A stretch of 58,018 nucleotides of DNA from the NCBI GenBank assembly GCA_964401355.1, contig CAYNYJ010000009.1, positions 1-58,018 on the forward strand. The letters run 5' to 3'. The translations under genes and the position numbers were made by a program. The notes beneath the pieces are model-generated. The model searched no databases. It saw only the letters and a program-made list of their open reading frames with translations, and had not been told where the DNA came from. This document shows, one piece after another, positions 1-8,538 of this stretch. Numbering within the stretch: position 1 is the first letter of the stretch; each line of letters starts with the position of its first letter. The DNA is from SZUA-152 sp964401355. GTDB taxonomy: Bacteria > Pseudomonadota > Gammaproteobacteria > SZUA-152.

Positions 1-61
1 CAAGAAAATTCCGATACAGTATCGAACACCGCAGGTGACGCCATTCTTTAAAAACGTCTTT

Positions 62-267
62 AGGGAACCTCTGATCTATTCATGAACTCGTATCTTGCGC
101 CTAAAATATCCAGCTTCATCGTTGCACTTACTTTTACGAAAAAAAGTTCGCAATAGCCAGCTATTACGTGCGATTCGCGCCTCGCCTAAGAGCGCCTACT
201 GTTGGTGAATCTGAACATTTTAGATCACAATCTACTTCGTCCAGAATAAATCAGAGGTTCCTTAGAT
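62..267. mobile_element. MITE-like element with terminal inverted repeats
   Basis: About 205 bp are bounded by inverted ends. GGGAACCTCTGATCTATTC lies at the left and its near reverse complement (GAATAAATCAGAGGTTCCTT in plus orientation) at the right, around 244-265. Both ends abut a TA dinucleotide, which would fit a TA target duplication as made by IS630/Tc1-type transposases. The interior has no ORF. The same end sequence recurs at 51557-51580, so this is a dispersed repeat and not a chance palindrome. Family assignment is inference; no transposase is in the window. Confidence 0.6.
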
Positions 268-395
268 AACGTTACGTTAAAAACGTTATTTTGGAAACCT
301 TACTGATTAAATATAAACCTTGAAATTCTAAATTCAGGATGATTTTTCGAGGAACCTGCCAGCCTCTCTTCAACCAAAAGCCTCAAGCGGATGTG
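268..395. other. Gap downstream of zapA, no gene seen
   Basis: AT-rich spacer between the MITE-like element and zapA. It holds a degenerate motif at about 291-310 (GGAAACCTTACTGATTAAAT) that resembles the element's end and may be a decayed copy. In many gammaproteobacteria the 6S RNA gene lies just downstream of zapA. I looked on the minus strand for the long 6S-like hairpin and did not find a convincing one in the first 395 bases. Confidence 0.4.
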
Positions 396-737
396 TTACA
401 CTTCCAGCTGTCGGCCACGGCTAATCGCTGCCTCGACCTTGTTTTGCAGACCCCGTAATTTCGTCTCCAGGCCCGGCCCCTCGCCGCCACTCGCCTGTAA
501 TTGCAACAGATCATGCGCCAGATTCAAGGCCGCCATCACCGCGACACGGTCCGTCCCCACCATCTGACGTGCATCGCGAATCTCGCGCATTCTTTCATCC
601 AACAGGCGCGCCGAATCCAGCAACGCAGCCTCTTCATCCACAGGACAAGCCACTTGGTAATCTTTGTCCAACACACGGATGCTGATGGCCTTGCTCTCGA
701 TTTTCGTCCTCGCCGCTTTGGCAGCCTTGGTAGTCAT
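396..737 (-). CDS. zapA: Cell division protein ZapA
   Basis: 113 residues, the usual ZapA length. ZapA binds FtsZ in the cytoplasm and cross-links protofilaments at the Z ring. Visible family traits are an N-terminal beta segment (ISIRVLDKDYQVACP) followed by a helical tail typical of ZapA dimers, including LLDSARLLDERMREIRDAR and VAVMAALNLAHDLL. The N-terminal 15 residues are a lysine/alanine-rich extension. The ATG overlaps the stop of the upstream TIGR02449-like gene (ATGA), so the two are translationally coupled. The UPF0149-pepP-ubiH-ubiI cluster running the other way supports the call. Confidence 0.93.
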   Translation of the reverse strand: MTTKAAKAARTKIESKAISIRVLDKDYQVACPVDEEAALLDSARLLDERMREIRDARQMVGTDRVAVMAALNLAHDLLQLQASGGEGPGLETKLRGLQNKVEAAISRGRQLEV

Positions 738-943
738 GTCTCCGTCTCCATCGCTTTGAGCCGCACCAGCATCGCTTCCACCCGGCTGCGCGCCAATTCG
801 GCCTTTTCAATCAACCGGGCGCGCTCTTCCACCAACAGATTCTGGCGCTCGCGCATGAGACTGTTTTCATTGCTCAACTGGTCAGCCAACGCAATCAGTT
901 CATCGATGCGCCCTTCCAGCTTGGAAACTTCAGATTCGGCCAT
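734..943 (-). CDS. TIGR02449-family small coiled-coil protein (ZapB-like)
   Basis: 69 residues, predicted to be almost entirely one coiled coil with heptad leucines (VSKLEGRIDELIALADQLSNEN). This matches the small coiled-coil protein usually encoded directly before zapA in gammaproteobacteria (TIGR02449). A structural role with ZapA at the division site, like ZapB, is plausible but inferred. The start codon sits inside the first unit of a triplicated 14-bp repeat (941-982), so its leader is repetitive. The stop overlaps the zapA start by 4 bp. Confidence 0.8.
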   Translation of the reverse strand: MAESEVSKLEGRIDELIALADQLSNENSLMRERQNLLVEERARLIEKAELARSRVEAMLVRLKAMETET

Positions 944-982
944 TGCTTAGAAACCATTGCTTAAAAACCATTGCTTAAAAAC
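941..982. repeat. Three tandem copies of a 14-bp unit
   Basis: The units are CATTGCTTAGAAAC, CATTGCTTAAAAAC and CATTGCTTAAAAAC, contiguous, at 941-954, 955-968 and 969-982. The CAT of the first unit is the reverse complement of the start codon of the small coiled-coil gene. On the minus strand each unit therefore carries an ATG preceded by TTTTTAAGCA or similar, so tandem start codons in different frames are offered to the ribosome. Confidence 0.9.
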
Positions 983-1169
983 CTTTTTAAAAGCCAGAGA
1001 CCAGACATTATCGCCAATAAATCATACGGAAACATTTTTTTGCACGACAGTGAAATGCCAAAATTTTCGATCCACTATAGATCGGGTCTCAAAGTGGGTC
1101 AACGACTGTCAGCCATCGAGTCACAGTGCTAAAATGTGCGCTTCGCCCGCAACGACGACTCACAAAACA

Positions 1170-1754
1170 ATGTTACGAGACCTTCCCGATTATCTGATCC
1201 TCACCAGCGCCCTCAAAAAACTCGGCACTGAAGTCACTCCTAGCGAGGTGCACGGCACACTAACAGGTTTATTGTGTGCCAACACCGGCGCAGACCCAGA
1301 GGTCTGGCAACAGGCGCTGTGGCCCAACCAGCCACGCGGCGATCTGCTGGCAGCGGAGGCCCGCGAAGTCTTCAATCAGACGCACGAGGTTACCCGGCGA
1401 CAGCTCAACGACCCCGGCTGCGAATTCAAAATGATTCTGCCCGATGATGACGGCAGCATCGACCAACGGGTGCATGCCCTGGGCGACTGGTGTCAGGGTT
1501 ATTTGATCGGCCTCAGCCTCGGCGGCATCAGCGATTTCGCCTCCCTGCCCGAAGATGCCCGCGAGATCACCAAAGACATGCTGGAGATCGCCCGCGCCGG
1601 CACCTCCTACGATTTGGAAGGCAGCGAAGAAGACGAAAATGCCTATGCCGAGCTGATGGAATATCTGCGTGTCGGCGTGTTGTTGATCAACGAAGAACTG
1701 CAACCGACCCAGGCAGCCCCGGTGACCACCATTCCCGACACAACGCTGCATTGA
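1170..1754 (+). CDS. ygfB: UPF0149 family protein (YgfB/YecA-like)
   Basis: 194 residues from the ATG that begins MLRDLPDYLILTSALKKLG, which matches where UPF0149 proteins normally begin. The longer frame, open from 957, is not homologous-looking upstream. An ATG at 1134 is an alternative. Family traits are the N-terminal segment SEVHGTLTGLLCAN, the central WCQGYLIGLSLGG and the acidic SEEDENAYAELMEYLRVGVLLI. YgfB-type proteins are cytoplasmic; one in Pseudomonas represses ampDh3, but the general role is not settled. The gene is always close to pepP in this group, as here. Confidence 0.88.
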   Translation: MLRDLPDYLILTSALKKLGTEVTPSEVHGTLTGLLCANTGADPEVWQQALWPNQPRGDLLAAEAREVFNQTHEVTRRQLNDPGCEFKMILPDDDGSIDQRVHALGDWCQGYLIGLSLGGISDFASLPEDAREITKDMLEIARAGTSYDLEGSEEDENAYAELMEYLRVGVLLINEELQPTQAAPVTTIPDTTLH

Positions 1755-1865
1755 CACATTCAAAGTATCGAGTTTCCAAACACGAGCATCGAGCACACCC
1801 TCTGACCCCGTTTTCCTCGCCCCACATCTCTGGATACTGGAAACTCATGCCTATACAATCGCCGC

Positions 1866-3209
1866 ATGAACCCAAACTCACACATCAAGCCCGCTGAATT
1901 CGCCCGCCGCCGCAAACGCCTGATGCAGATGATGGGCAAGGCCTCGGTGGCGATTTTGTCTGCCGCACCCACCCGCATCCGCAACCGCGACGCCGAGCAC
2001 ACCTATCGGCAGGACAGCGACTTCCATTACCTCACCGGCTTCAACGAACCCGAGGCGGTGCTGGTGCTGATCCCCAAACGCAAACACGGCGAAGTGATTC
2101 TGTTCTGCCGTGAACGCGACCCGGAAATGGAAACCTGGCACGGTCGTCGCGCCGGTCTCGAAGGTGCCATCGAACACTACGGGGCCGACGATGCCTTCCC
2201 CATCACCGACATCGATGACATTCTGCCCGGTCTGCTGGAGAGCAGCACACGCGTGTTTTACGCCATGGGCAATGACACCCAGTTCGACCAGCGCGTCACC
2301 GGCTGGGTCAATCGGCTCAAGCAACAGTCGCGCGCCGGGGTACACACTCCGGGCGAATTTGTCGCTCTCGATCATTTACTGCACGACATGCGCCTGTATA
2401 AAAGCCCTGCCGAAATCCGCACCATGCGCAAAGCGGCCAAGATTTCCGCCCAGGCCCACATCCGCGCCATGCAACAGTGCCAGCCGGGCAAAATGGAATA
2501 CGAGATCGAGGCGGAATTTCAACACCACTTCAAACAACACAATTTCGCCAACGCCTACACCCCCATCGTCGGCGGTGGTGACAACGGCTGCATCCTGCAT
2601 TACACGGAAAACAATGCGGAGCTGCGCGACGGCGACCTGCTGCTGATCGACGCCGGCGCGGAAAACGAACTCTACGCCGCCGACATCACCCGCACCTTTC
2701 CTGTCAACGGTCGCTTCAGTCCCGAACAAAAAGCCCTGTATCAGGTGGTGCTGGACGCGCAACTCGCCGCCATCGAAAAGGTGCAGCCTGGCAACCACTG
2801 GGACGAACCCCACGCCGCCGCAGTGCGGGCACTCACCAAGGGCTTAATCAAACTCGGGCTGCTCAAGGGCAACTTGCGCACGCTGATAAAAGAACAAGCC
2901 TATCGGGTTTTTTACATGCACCGCACCGGCCACTGGCTGGGACTGGACGTGCATGACGTGGGCGACTACAAAGTCGGCGAAGTCTGGCGCGAACTGGAAC
3001 CGGGCATGGTGCTCACCGTGGAGCCGGGGCTGTACATTGCCTCCGGCAGTAAAATCGACAACCGCGCCGTCGCCAAAAAATGGCAGGGCATCGGCATACG
3101 CATCGAAGACGATGTGCTGGTCACCAAAGACGGCCATGAGGTGTTGAGCAAGGATGCGCCCAAGACCGTCGCCGCGATCGAGGCGCTAATGGCTGGAGTA
3201 AAACAATGA
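1866..3209 (+). CDS. pepP: Xaa-Pro aminopeptidase (aminopeptidase P II)
   Basis: 447 residues, close to E. coli PepP. It removes the N-terminal residue from peptides with proline at position 2, in the cytoplasm, using two Mn ions. The N-terminal creatinase-like domain spans about residues 1-175 (DSDFHYLTGFNEPEAVLVL). The pita-bread catalytic domain follows, with D262 and D273 (DAGAENELYAAD), H356 (HRTGHWLGLDVHD) and the two glutamates in EPGLYI and EDDVLV. All five metal ligands are present. It is followed 81 bp later by ubiH. Confidence 0.96.
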   Translation: MNPNSHIKPAEFARRRKRLMQMMGKASVAILSAAPTRIRNRDAEHTYRQDSDFHYLTGFNEPEAVLVLIPKRKHGEVILFCRERDPEMETWHGRRAGLEGAIEHYGADDAFPITDIDDILPGLLESSTRVFYAMGNDTQFDQRVTGWVNRLKQQSRAGVHTPGEFVALDHLLHDMRLYKSPAEIRTMRKAAKISAQAHIRAMQQCQPGKMEYEIEAEFQHHFKQHNFANAYTPIVGGGDNGCILHYTENNAELRDGDLLLIDAGAENELYAADITRTFPVNGRFSPEQKALYQVVLDAQLAAIEKVQPGNHWDEPHAAAVRALTKGLIKLGLLKGNLRTLIKEQAYRVFYMHRTGHWLGLDVHDVGDYKVGEVWRELEPGMVLTVEPGLYIASGSKIDNRAVAKKWQGIGIRIEDDVLVTKDGHEVLSKDAPKTVAAIEALMAGVKQ

Positions 3210-3290
3210 TTTTTTTTGTCGGGTGTACCCTCTGGAGCATAAAAGTACTACCTACCGGGATCATGGTGGACAGTACCCGCCCTACGATAA

Positions 3291-4532
3291 ATGACTAGTA
3301 CCGACTACGATCTGATCATCATCGGTGGCGGCATGGTGGGTGCAAGCCTGGCGATCAGCCTGGCCGAACAGCCGCTGCGCATCGTCCTGGTTGAAGCCGC
3401 ACATTTCCCCACCGGCGAAAAAAACAAAGCGCCCCCTCCCAGCTACGACGACCGCGCCATTGCTTTATCCTTCGGCGCCCGACGTATTTTTGAAGGCATG
3501 GGGCTGTGGGACGCTATCGCACCGCAGACCACGGCCATCAAACACATCCACGTTTCCGACCAGTGCCGGTTTGGCATCACCCGTTTGAATGCCCAACAGG
3601 AAAACGTTGACGCCCTGGGTTACGTGGCCACGGCACGGCAACTCGGTGCGACGCTGATGGCCAAGCTCCAACAGTGTGCCAACCTGACACTATTGAGTCC
3701 GGCGACACTGACCGAGCTGAAAATCGGCAGCGATCACGCCACCGCAATGATTAGCCGCGACGGTGACAATGCCGAACCCGTCACCGCCAAGCTGGTGGTC
3801 GCGGCCGACGGCGGCAATTCATCGGTACGCCAGCAACTGGATATTCGCAGTTCCGCGCGTGACTATGGCCAGACCGCAATCATCGCCAATATCAGCCCCG
3901 AAAAACCACACCGTAACACCGCTTACGAGCGCTTTACTCAGCATGGCCCGCTGGCATTACTGCCAATGCTGGACAATCGCTGCTCGCTGGTGTGGACACG
4001 TTCGCCCGAGGATGCCGAAGGCCTTTTGAATTTAAGTGACGACGATTTTCTCGCCGAGCTGCAACCCTGTTTCGGCAAACGCCTCGGGCGTTTTTTGAAA
4101 GTGGGAAAACGCCACAGCTATCCCTTGCAACTGATTCAAACGCAAGAGCAGGTACGTTCCCGGCTGGCGCTGATCGGTAACGCGGCACACACTTTGCACC
4201 CCATCGCCGGTCAGGGTTTTAACCTCGGCCTGCGCGACGTCGCCACCCTTGCGCAACACATCGTTGATGCGCATCGTGCGGCAACGGACATCGGCAATCT
4301 CACGGTATTGGAGGCTTACGCAGACTGGCGTCAACGCGACCACCGGCAGGTGATCGGTTTTACCAACACCCTGGTCAAAACCTTTTCCAATCGTTTGCCG
4401 CCGCTGGCGCTGGCGCGCAACCTTGGGCTCATCGCCACCGACATCATCCCGCCGTTAAAGCACACCTTGGCCCGTCACTCCATGGGCATTGCCGGCAAAC
4501 TGCCACGGCTATCACGAGGCTTGCCGCTGTGA
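3291..4532 (+). CDS. ubiH: UbiH-type FAD-dependent ubiquinone hydroxylase
   Basis: 413 residues. Flavoprotein monooxygenase of the UbiH/UbiI/UbiF/Coq6 family, which hydroxylates the ring of polyprenylphenol intermediates in aerobic ubiquinone synthesis. The FAD-binding Rossmann motif IIGGGMVGAS is at the N-terminus. The second flavin motif is HTLHPIAGQGFNLGLRD, here preceded by IGNAA where most members have GDAA. The conserved DDRAIALS segment typical of UbiH is present. Position right after pepP and before a second hydroxylase is the usual ubiH place. The stop overlaps the next start (GTGA), implying coupling. Confidence 0.92.
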   Translation: MTSTDYDLIIIGGGMVGASLAISLAEQPLRIVLVEAAHFPTGEKNKAPPPSYDDRAIALSFGARRIFEGMGLWDAIAPQTTAIKHIHVSDQCRFGITRLNAQQENVDALGYVATARQLGATLMAKLQQCANLTLLSPATLTELKIGSDHATAMISRDGDNAEPVTAKLVVAADGGNSSVRQQLDIRSSARDYGQTAIIANISPEKPHRNTAYERFTQHGPLALLPMLDNRCSLVWTRSPEDAEGLLNLSDDDFLAELQPCFGKRLGRFLKVGKRHSYPLQLIQTQEQVRSRLALIGNAAHTLHPIAGQGFNLGLRDVATLAQHIVDAHRAATDIGNLTVLEAYADWRQRDHRQVIGFTNTLVKTFSNRLPPLALARNLGLIATDIIPPLKHTLARHSMGIAGKLPRLSRGLPL

Positions 4533-5761
4533 CAAAAACCGCCCCTGAAAAATACTACGACATCGTAATTATTGGCGGCGGCATGGTGGGCACGGCTTTG
4601 GCCTGTGCATTACATTCTGCACCGCGCCGCTCTCATTTATCCAGCACGCGTTTATCTGTTGCACTCATCGAAGCTAGGCAGCCTAGCTACGACTGGCCAG
4701 CCAACTCCTTTGATCTGCGAGTCAGCGCCATCACTCGCGCATCGCAGCGTTTTCTTGATGAGCTCCAGGTCTGGCCAGCCATCCTCAATGAACGTGCAAC
4801 GGCTTATGGTGACATGCGGGTATGGGATGCAAATGGCAATGGCAGCATTCATTTCGACTGTGCAGACATCGGCGAAGCCAATTTAGGCCATATTATTGAA
4901 AATCGCGTCATCAACAAAGCCTTGAACGCGCGAGCCAAGCATATCGATAATCTCGACATTTTTTGTCCGGCAAAACCCACACAATTGTTTCTTGATGAAC
5001 ACTCAGCCAAACTGCAATTAGAGAATGGTAGCCTGCTCGAAACCACGCTGCTGGTGGGTGCCGATGGTGGACAATCCTGGCTGCGCCAACAGGCGGGCAT
5101 CTCCGTCACTACCCGCGACTACCAACAAACCGCCGTGGTTGCCAATGTCACCACGGAATTCTCCCATCAACACACCGCATGGCAGCGTTTTTTGACGACC
5201 GGCCCACTGGCGTTTTTGCCCCTGTCAAACACCACTGACGCCGACCACATCAGTTCCATCGTTTGGAGCACCACGGCCGAAGAGGCTGCACGCCTGTGTG
5301 ACATCGACGACGCCCACTTTTGTCGTGAACTGGAAATCGCCTTTGATGCGAAATTGGGGAAGATACTCACCACCGGACCTCGTGCCCGCTTCCCCATCAA
5401 AGGCCAACACGCCGAGCATTATGTGAAAGCCCATCTCGCACTGATCGGCGATGCGGCGCACACCATTCATCCACTGGCAGGCCAGGGGGTCAATTTAGGC
5501 TTTGCGGACGCGCAATGTCTTGCCGACACCCTTCGCAACGCCCAGCACGCACAGAAAAACATCGGCAGTCTTAAAACCCTGCGCCGTTTTGAGCGCAGCC
5601 GACGTGGCGACAATTTGCTGATGCTGGAAGCCATGGGCGTTTTCAAACACCTGTTCAGCAATAACGCCCCAGGACTACGTGAATTGCGCAGCGCCGGCCT
5701 CAATTTCTCGGATCGCAGCGCCGCAATCAAACATTTTTTCATGTCGAAAGCATTGGGCTAA
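4529..5761 (+). CDS. ubiI: UbiI/VisC-type FAD-dependent hydroxylase
   Basis: 410 residues, paralogous to the preceding gene. It starts with GTG overlapping the ubiH stop by 4 bp. It has the FAD motif IIGGGMVGTA, the family segment FDLRVSAITRASQRFL and the second flavin motif GDAAHTIHPLAGQGVNLGFAD. In E. coli UbiI (formerly VisC) performs the C5 hydroxylation, and the order pepP-ubiH-ubiI is the same. UbiI, UbiF and UbiM relatives cannot be told apart with certainty by eye; I favour UbiI on context. The insertion SAPRRSHLSSTRL between beta-1 and beta-2 is longer than usual. Confidence 0.82.
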   Translation: MTKTAPEKYYDIVIIGGGMVGTALACALHSAPRRSHLSSTRLSVALIEARQPSYDWPANSFDLRVSAITRASQRFLDELQVWPAILNERATAYGDMRVWDANGNGSIHFDCADIGEANLGHIIENRVINKALNARAKHIDNLDIFCPAKPTQLFLDEHSAKLQLENGSLLETTLLVGADGGQSWLRQQAGISVTTRDYQQTAVVANVTTEFSHQHTAWQRFLTTGPLAFLPLSNTTDADHISSIVWSTTAEEAARLCDIDDAHFCRELEIAFDAKLGKILTTGPRARFPIKGQHAEHYVKAHLALIGDAAHTIHPLAGQGVNLGFADAQCLADTLRNAQHAQKNIGSLKTLRRFERSRRGDNLLMLEAMGVFKHLFSNNAPGLRELRSAGLNFSDRSAAIKHFFMSKALG

Positions 5762-5891
5762 ACCCAAGCCGATTATATATCTGCCACTCAACAGTTTTTT
5801 CTAAAGTACATTTCATGTTCGGCCGAATAGATGACAGTATGTTACTACCCAGTCGCCTGAAAAGGATGCTGCTTCTTTTTAAAATCCCGGT

Positions 5892-6033
5892 CGTCATGCC
5901 GGCGAATGCCGGCATCCAGGGAGGGTGGCAATACATGCAAGGCTGTATTTTAGGTTAATGTTGACAGGGTAACGGGCTTTGATATGTTTATATCCAGCTC
6001 CTGGATACCGGCATTCGCCGGTATGACGGTGGA
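5892..6033. repeat. REP-like inverted pair
   Basis: The 29-bp palindromic unit at 5892-5920 contains ATGCCGGCGAATGCCGGCAT. An inverted relative at 6000-6030 contains ATACCGGCATTCGCCGGTAT. The two are arranged head to head, 80 bp apart. This is the common proteobacterial REP/BIME-type unit built on GCCGGCGAATGCCGGC. It lies in the 358-bp gap between ubiI and the sensor kinase gene. REP pairs can form large hairpins, stop transcription or protect mRNA ends; which applies here is not known. Confidence 0.8.
5961..5988 (+). promoter_or_regulatory. Possible sigma70 promoter for the sensor kinase
   Basis: A perfect -35 hexamer TTGACA (5961-5966) is followed after 16 bp by TATGTT (5983-5988). It lies between the two REP-like arms and about 130 bp upstream of the kinase ATG. 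The -10 is only 4/6, so this is a candidate only. The rest of the 5762-6119 gap shows no gene. Confidence 0.35.
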
Positions 6034-6119
6034 TTTAAGTAACATGAGTAGTATTCATTATTAGTGACTTGTTAGTAACTCTGCAAAAAGATATCTTCTG
6101 CGTCTAACCTTTATAAAAA

Positions 6120-8444
6120 ATGAATCGCGACACAGCACCGATAACCGAACCCAATTCCGATACGGACACGGAAACAGCCCTGCCACACACCCTGACACGG
6201 CGGCTGTGGCTGGGCTTTGGCAGCATTATCCTGATTTTGGGAATCACCAGCACCATCTCCACAGTACTTCTCAAACAAATAAACGACGACCTGCTGATAT
6301 TGTCCAATGTGGAAATGCCACTGGGACAGGCCATCCTGGAAATGGAAATCAATGCTGGTGAGACTGCCCGGATCATCCTCGACTACGTGAATCATGCGAA
6401 GCCCTCTCATCTCGCGGAGCTGGAGAAAGCGCAGCAGGGGTTTGCGATGCATGCCGCCGAATTTAACAAACTGGTCACACACCACCCGGAGGCGAAACAA
6501 CTCGGTGCCGAGGTCATCACGTTCTACAGCGAGTTTACCGCCCTGGGGAAGCAAATAACGACGCGAGTGGATGGACGGACCGCAGCGCTAAGGCATTTCA
6601 AGGAACACACAGAGGACATCGACCGCCTCGTTGACGACGAGCTGCAACTCATCGCGAAGCAGGATATCGCCAGTGACATTATCATACTGGAAGCCGCCCT
6701 TAAATTGGAGATACACACACTAGAGGCGTTCGCCGCCGTCGAAAGTTATATTCTCGATCCACAAACTGAATTCAAGGATAAAGTCACGCATGCCAAAGAG
6801 CAATTCAATAAATACCTGAACGCCTATCGGGCGACCAGCCCCATCTCTGCTAAAGAGAAATTGCTTATGCGCGTGGCCACGGACTTTGCCGAGGCCATGC
6901 AGGCAGGACACGAAGCCATCACCCTCAGCGATGAAACGCACCGCCTGCTTGAGCGCTTCAAGCAGCTCCTCGTCAACATCGATACCCACCTCGACGAAAA
7001 AATCCAGCCCATGATCCTGGCAGCGACACAAACAGCAGCGGCCGACGTGGCCCGCTCAACGCGACTCGCGCTCATCACTCTATGGTCCATGAGCCTGATA
7101 GGCGCCCTGATTGCCATCACCCTGGCTTGGCGTCTTGGTGGCAGAATCATCCACTCCGTAGAGAGGCTGGTGCATGGTGCCAGGGAAATCGGCCGGGGCA
7201 ATCTGAAAACCCGGATCGACCCCGGCAGCAACGATGAGTTCGGCTACTTGGCCAATACTCTCAACCAGACACTGGACAAACTGTTGTTCTCCCGGCAGGA
7301 AATCCTGCGTGGCAAGCGGCGCATGCAAGCCATCCTGAACACCGCTGCCGATGGCATCATCACCATCGACTCGAAAGGCCTCATCACTTCCTTCAACCAT
7401 ACCGCCGAGGAACTGTTTGGCTATACGCTCGACGAGGTCATCGGTAACAACATCAAGATGCTGATGCCCGAGCCTTACCACAGTGGCCACGACGGCTATC
7501 TGAAGAATTATCAACACAGCGGCAAGAAAAACATCATCGGCATTGGCCGCGAAGTGACAGGCAGGCGCCGGAACGGCACTGTCTTCCCCATGGACCTGGC
7601 CGTCAGCGAAGTCATCGAGGATGAGGATGAGGGTAAGGGTAAGGGTAAGGGTAAGGGTAAGGGTAAGGGTGAGAAAATTGTGTCATACACCGGCATCGTC
7701 CGCGATATTACCGAACGCAAGCAAGCCGAACAGGCAAAATCCGAATTCGTATCAACGGTCAGCCACGAGCTGCGCACACCCTTGACTTCGATCAAGGGAG
7801 CACTCGGCCTAATCCGGTCAGGAACCCTGGGTCAGCTCTCGAATAAAATCCAGTCGATGGTGGACATCGCCTACAGCAATTCGGAACGGCTGATGCTGCT
7901 GATCAACGATATCCTCGATACGGAGAAATTCGAAGCCGGAAGGCTGTGGTTCCACATGGCATCGATGGATGTCGTGTCGTTAATAGCTGATGCAATAAAG
8001 GCCAACAAAGGATATGGCGACGAACACGGCATCACTTTCGTCTACGCAGAACCGGCTGAAAAAATATGGGTGAAAGGTGACAAAGACCGACTGATGCAGG
8101 CCTTATCCAATTTGATGTCCAATGCCGTCAAATTCTCACCGGCCGGGGGCCAAGTCGTCATGTCCGTCATGTATACCGGCGGCATGGTTCACATCGCAGT
8201 GAAAGATGACGGCTGCGGCATTCCGGAAGAATTCAGAGACAGAATTTTTGACAAATTCACCCAGGCCGACTCATCCGACACCCGTCAAAAGGGCGGCACC
8301 GGGCTGGGTCTCACCATCACCAAAGCCATCACCGAACGACATGGCGGAACCCTCAGCTTCGACACCGCGATCGACAAAGGCACGACCTTTTACATCAATC
8401 TTCCAGAGCTGAAAGAAGCTGGCGCAAATGAGACCGCTCATTAG
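6120..8444 (+). CDS. Membrane sensor histidine kinase (HAMP-PAS-HisKA-HATPase)
   Basis: 774 residues. TM1 is at about 33-55, then a long periplasmic helical sensor to about 320, TM2 at about 320-345 and HAMP (WRLGGRIIHSVERLV). A FixL-like PAS domain follows (ILNTAADGIITIDSKG to FPMDLAVSEV, about 405-500). The H box is SHELRTPLTSIKG with H549. The N box is LMSNAVKFSP, G1 is DDGCGIP and G2 is GTGLGLTI. It lacks a receiver domain, so it must pass phosphate to a separate regulator not adjacent here. The PAS-to-HisKA linker holds six Gly-Lys pairs encoded by a perfect hexanucleotide repeat. No clear ribosome site precedes the ATG. It converges on the next kinase. Confidence 0.92.
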   Translation: MNRDTAPITEPNSDTDTETALPHTLTRRLWLGFGSIILILGITSTISTVLLKQINDDLLILSNVEMPLGQAILEMEINAGETARIILDYVNHAKPSHLAELEKAQQGFAMHAAEFNKLVTHHPEAKQLGAEVITFYSEFTALGKQITTRVDGRTAALRHFKEHTEDIDRLVDDELQLIAKQDIASDIIILEAALKLEIHTLEAFAAVESYILDPQTEFKDKVTHAKEQFNKYLNAYRATSPISAKEKLLMRVATDFAEAMQAGHEAITLSDETHRLLERFKQLLVNIDTHLDEKIQPMILAATQTAAADVARSTRLALITLWSMSLIGALIAITLAWRLGGRIIHSVERLVHGAREIGRGNLKTRIDPGSNDEFGYLANTLNQTLDKLLFSRQEILRGKRRMQAILNTAADGIITIDSKGLITSFNHTAEELFGYTLDEVIGNNIKMLMPEPYHSGHDGYLKNYQHSGKKNIIGIGREVTGRRRNGTVFPMDLAVSEVIEDEDEGKGKGKGKGKGKGEKIVSYTGIVRDITERKQAEQAKSEFVSTVSHELRTPLTSIKGALGLIRSGTLGQLSNKIQSMVDIAYSNSERLMLLINDILDTEKFEAGRLWFHMASMDVVSLIADAIKANKGYGDEHGITFVYAEPAEKIWVKGDKDRLMQALSNLMSNAVKFSPAGGQVVMSVMYTGGMVHIAVKDDGCGIPEEFRDRIFDKFTQADSSDTRQKGGTGLGLTITKAITERHGGTLSFDTAIDKGTTFYINLPELKEAGANETAH
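7632..7673 (+). repeat. Hexanucleotide tandem repeat (GGTAAG x6) inside a kinase gene
   Basis: Six perfect GGTAAG units at 7632-7667 are followed by one GGTGAG unit. They lie in frame at codons 505-518 and encode (Gly-Lys)6-Gly-Glu. Gain or loss of a unit keeps the frame but changes the length of a flexible, positively charged linker. An acidic stretch (EVIEDEDE) comes immediately before it. Confidence 0.98.
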
Positions 8445-8538
8445 ATTCGCTCCAGTCAACCGTCCCCCACTAAAGCAGCACGTTTAATTTCCCATCATCC
8501 TGCCGCAAGCGCCCCATCCACTTGGCCCAGACGGACGC

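Noticed and set aside
1..395. 6S RNA gene downstream of zapA
   Set aside because: Expected position in gammaproteobacteria, but the minus strand shows only the MITE-like element and AT-rich spacer. No long paired rod with a central bubble could be drawn. It may lie left of the window.
7632..7673. On/off phase-variation contingency locus
   Set aside because: The unit is 6 bp, so copy-number changes do not shift the frame. Only length tuning is possible.
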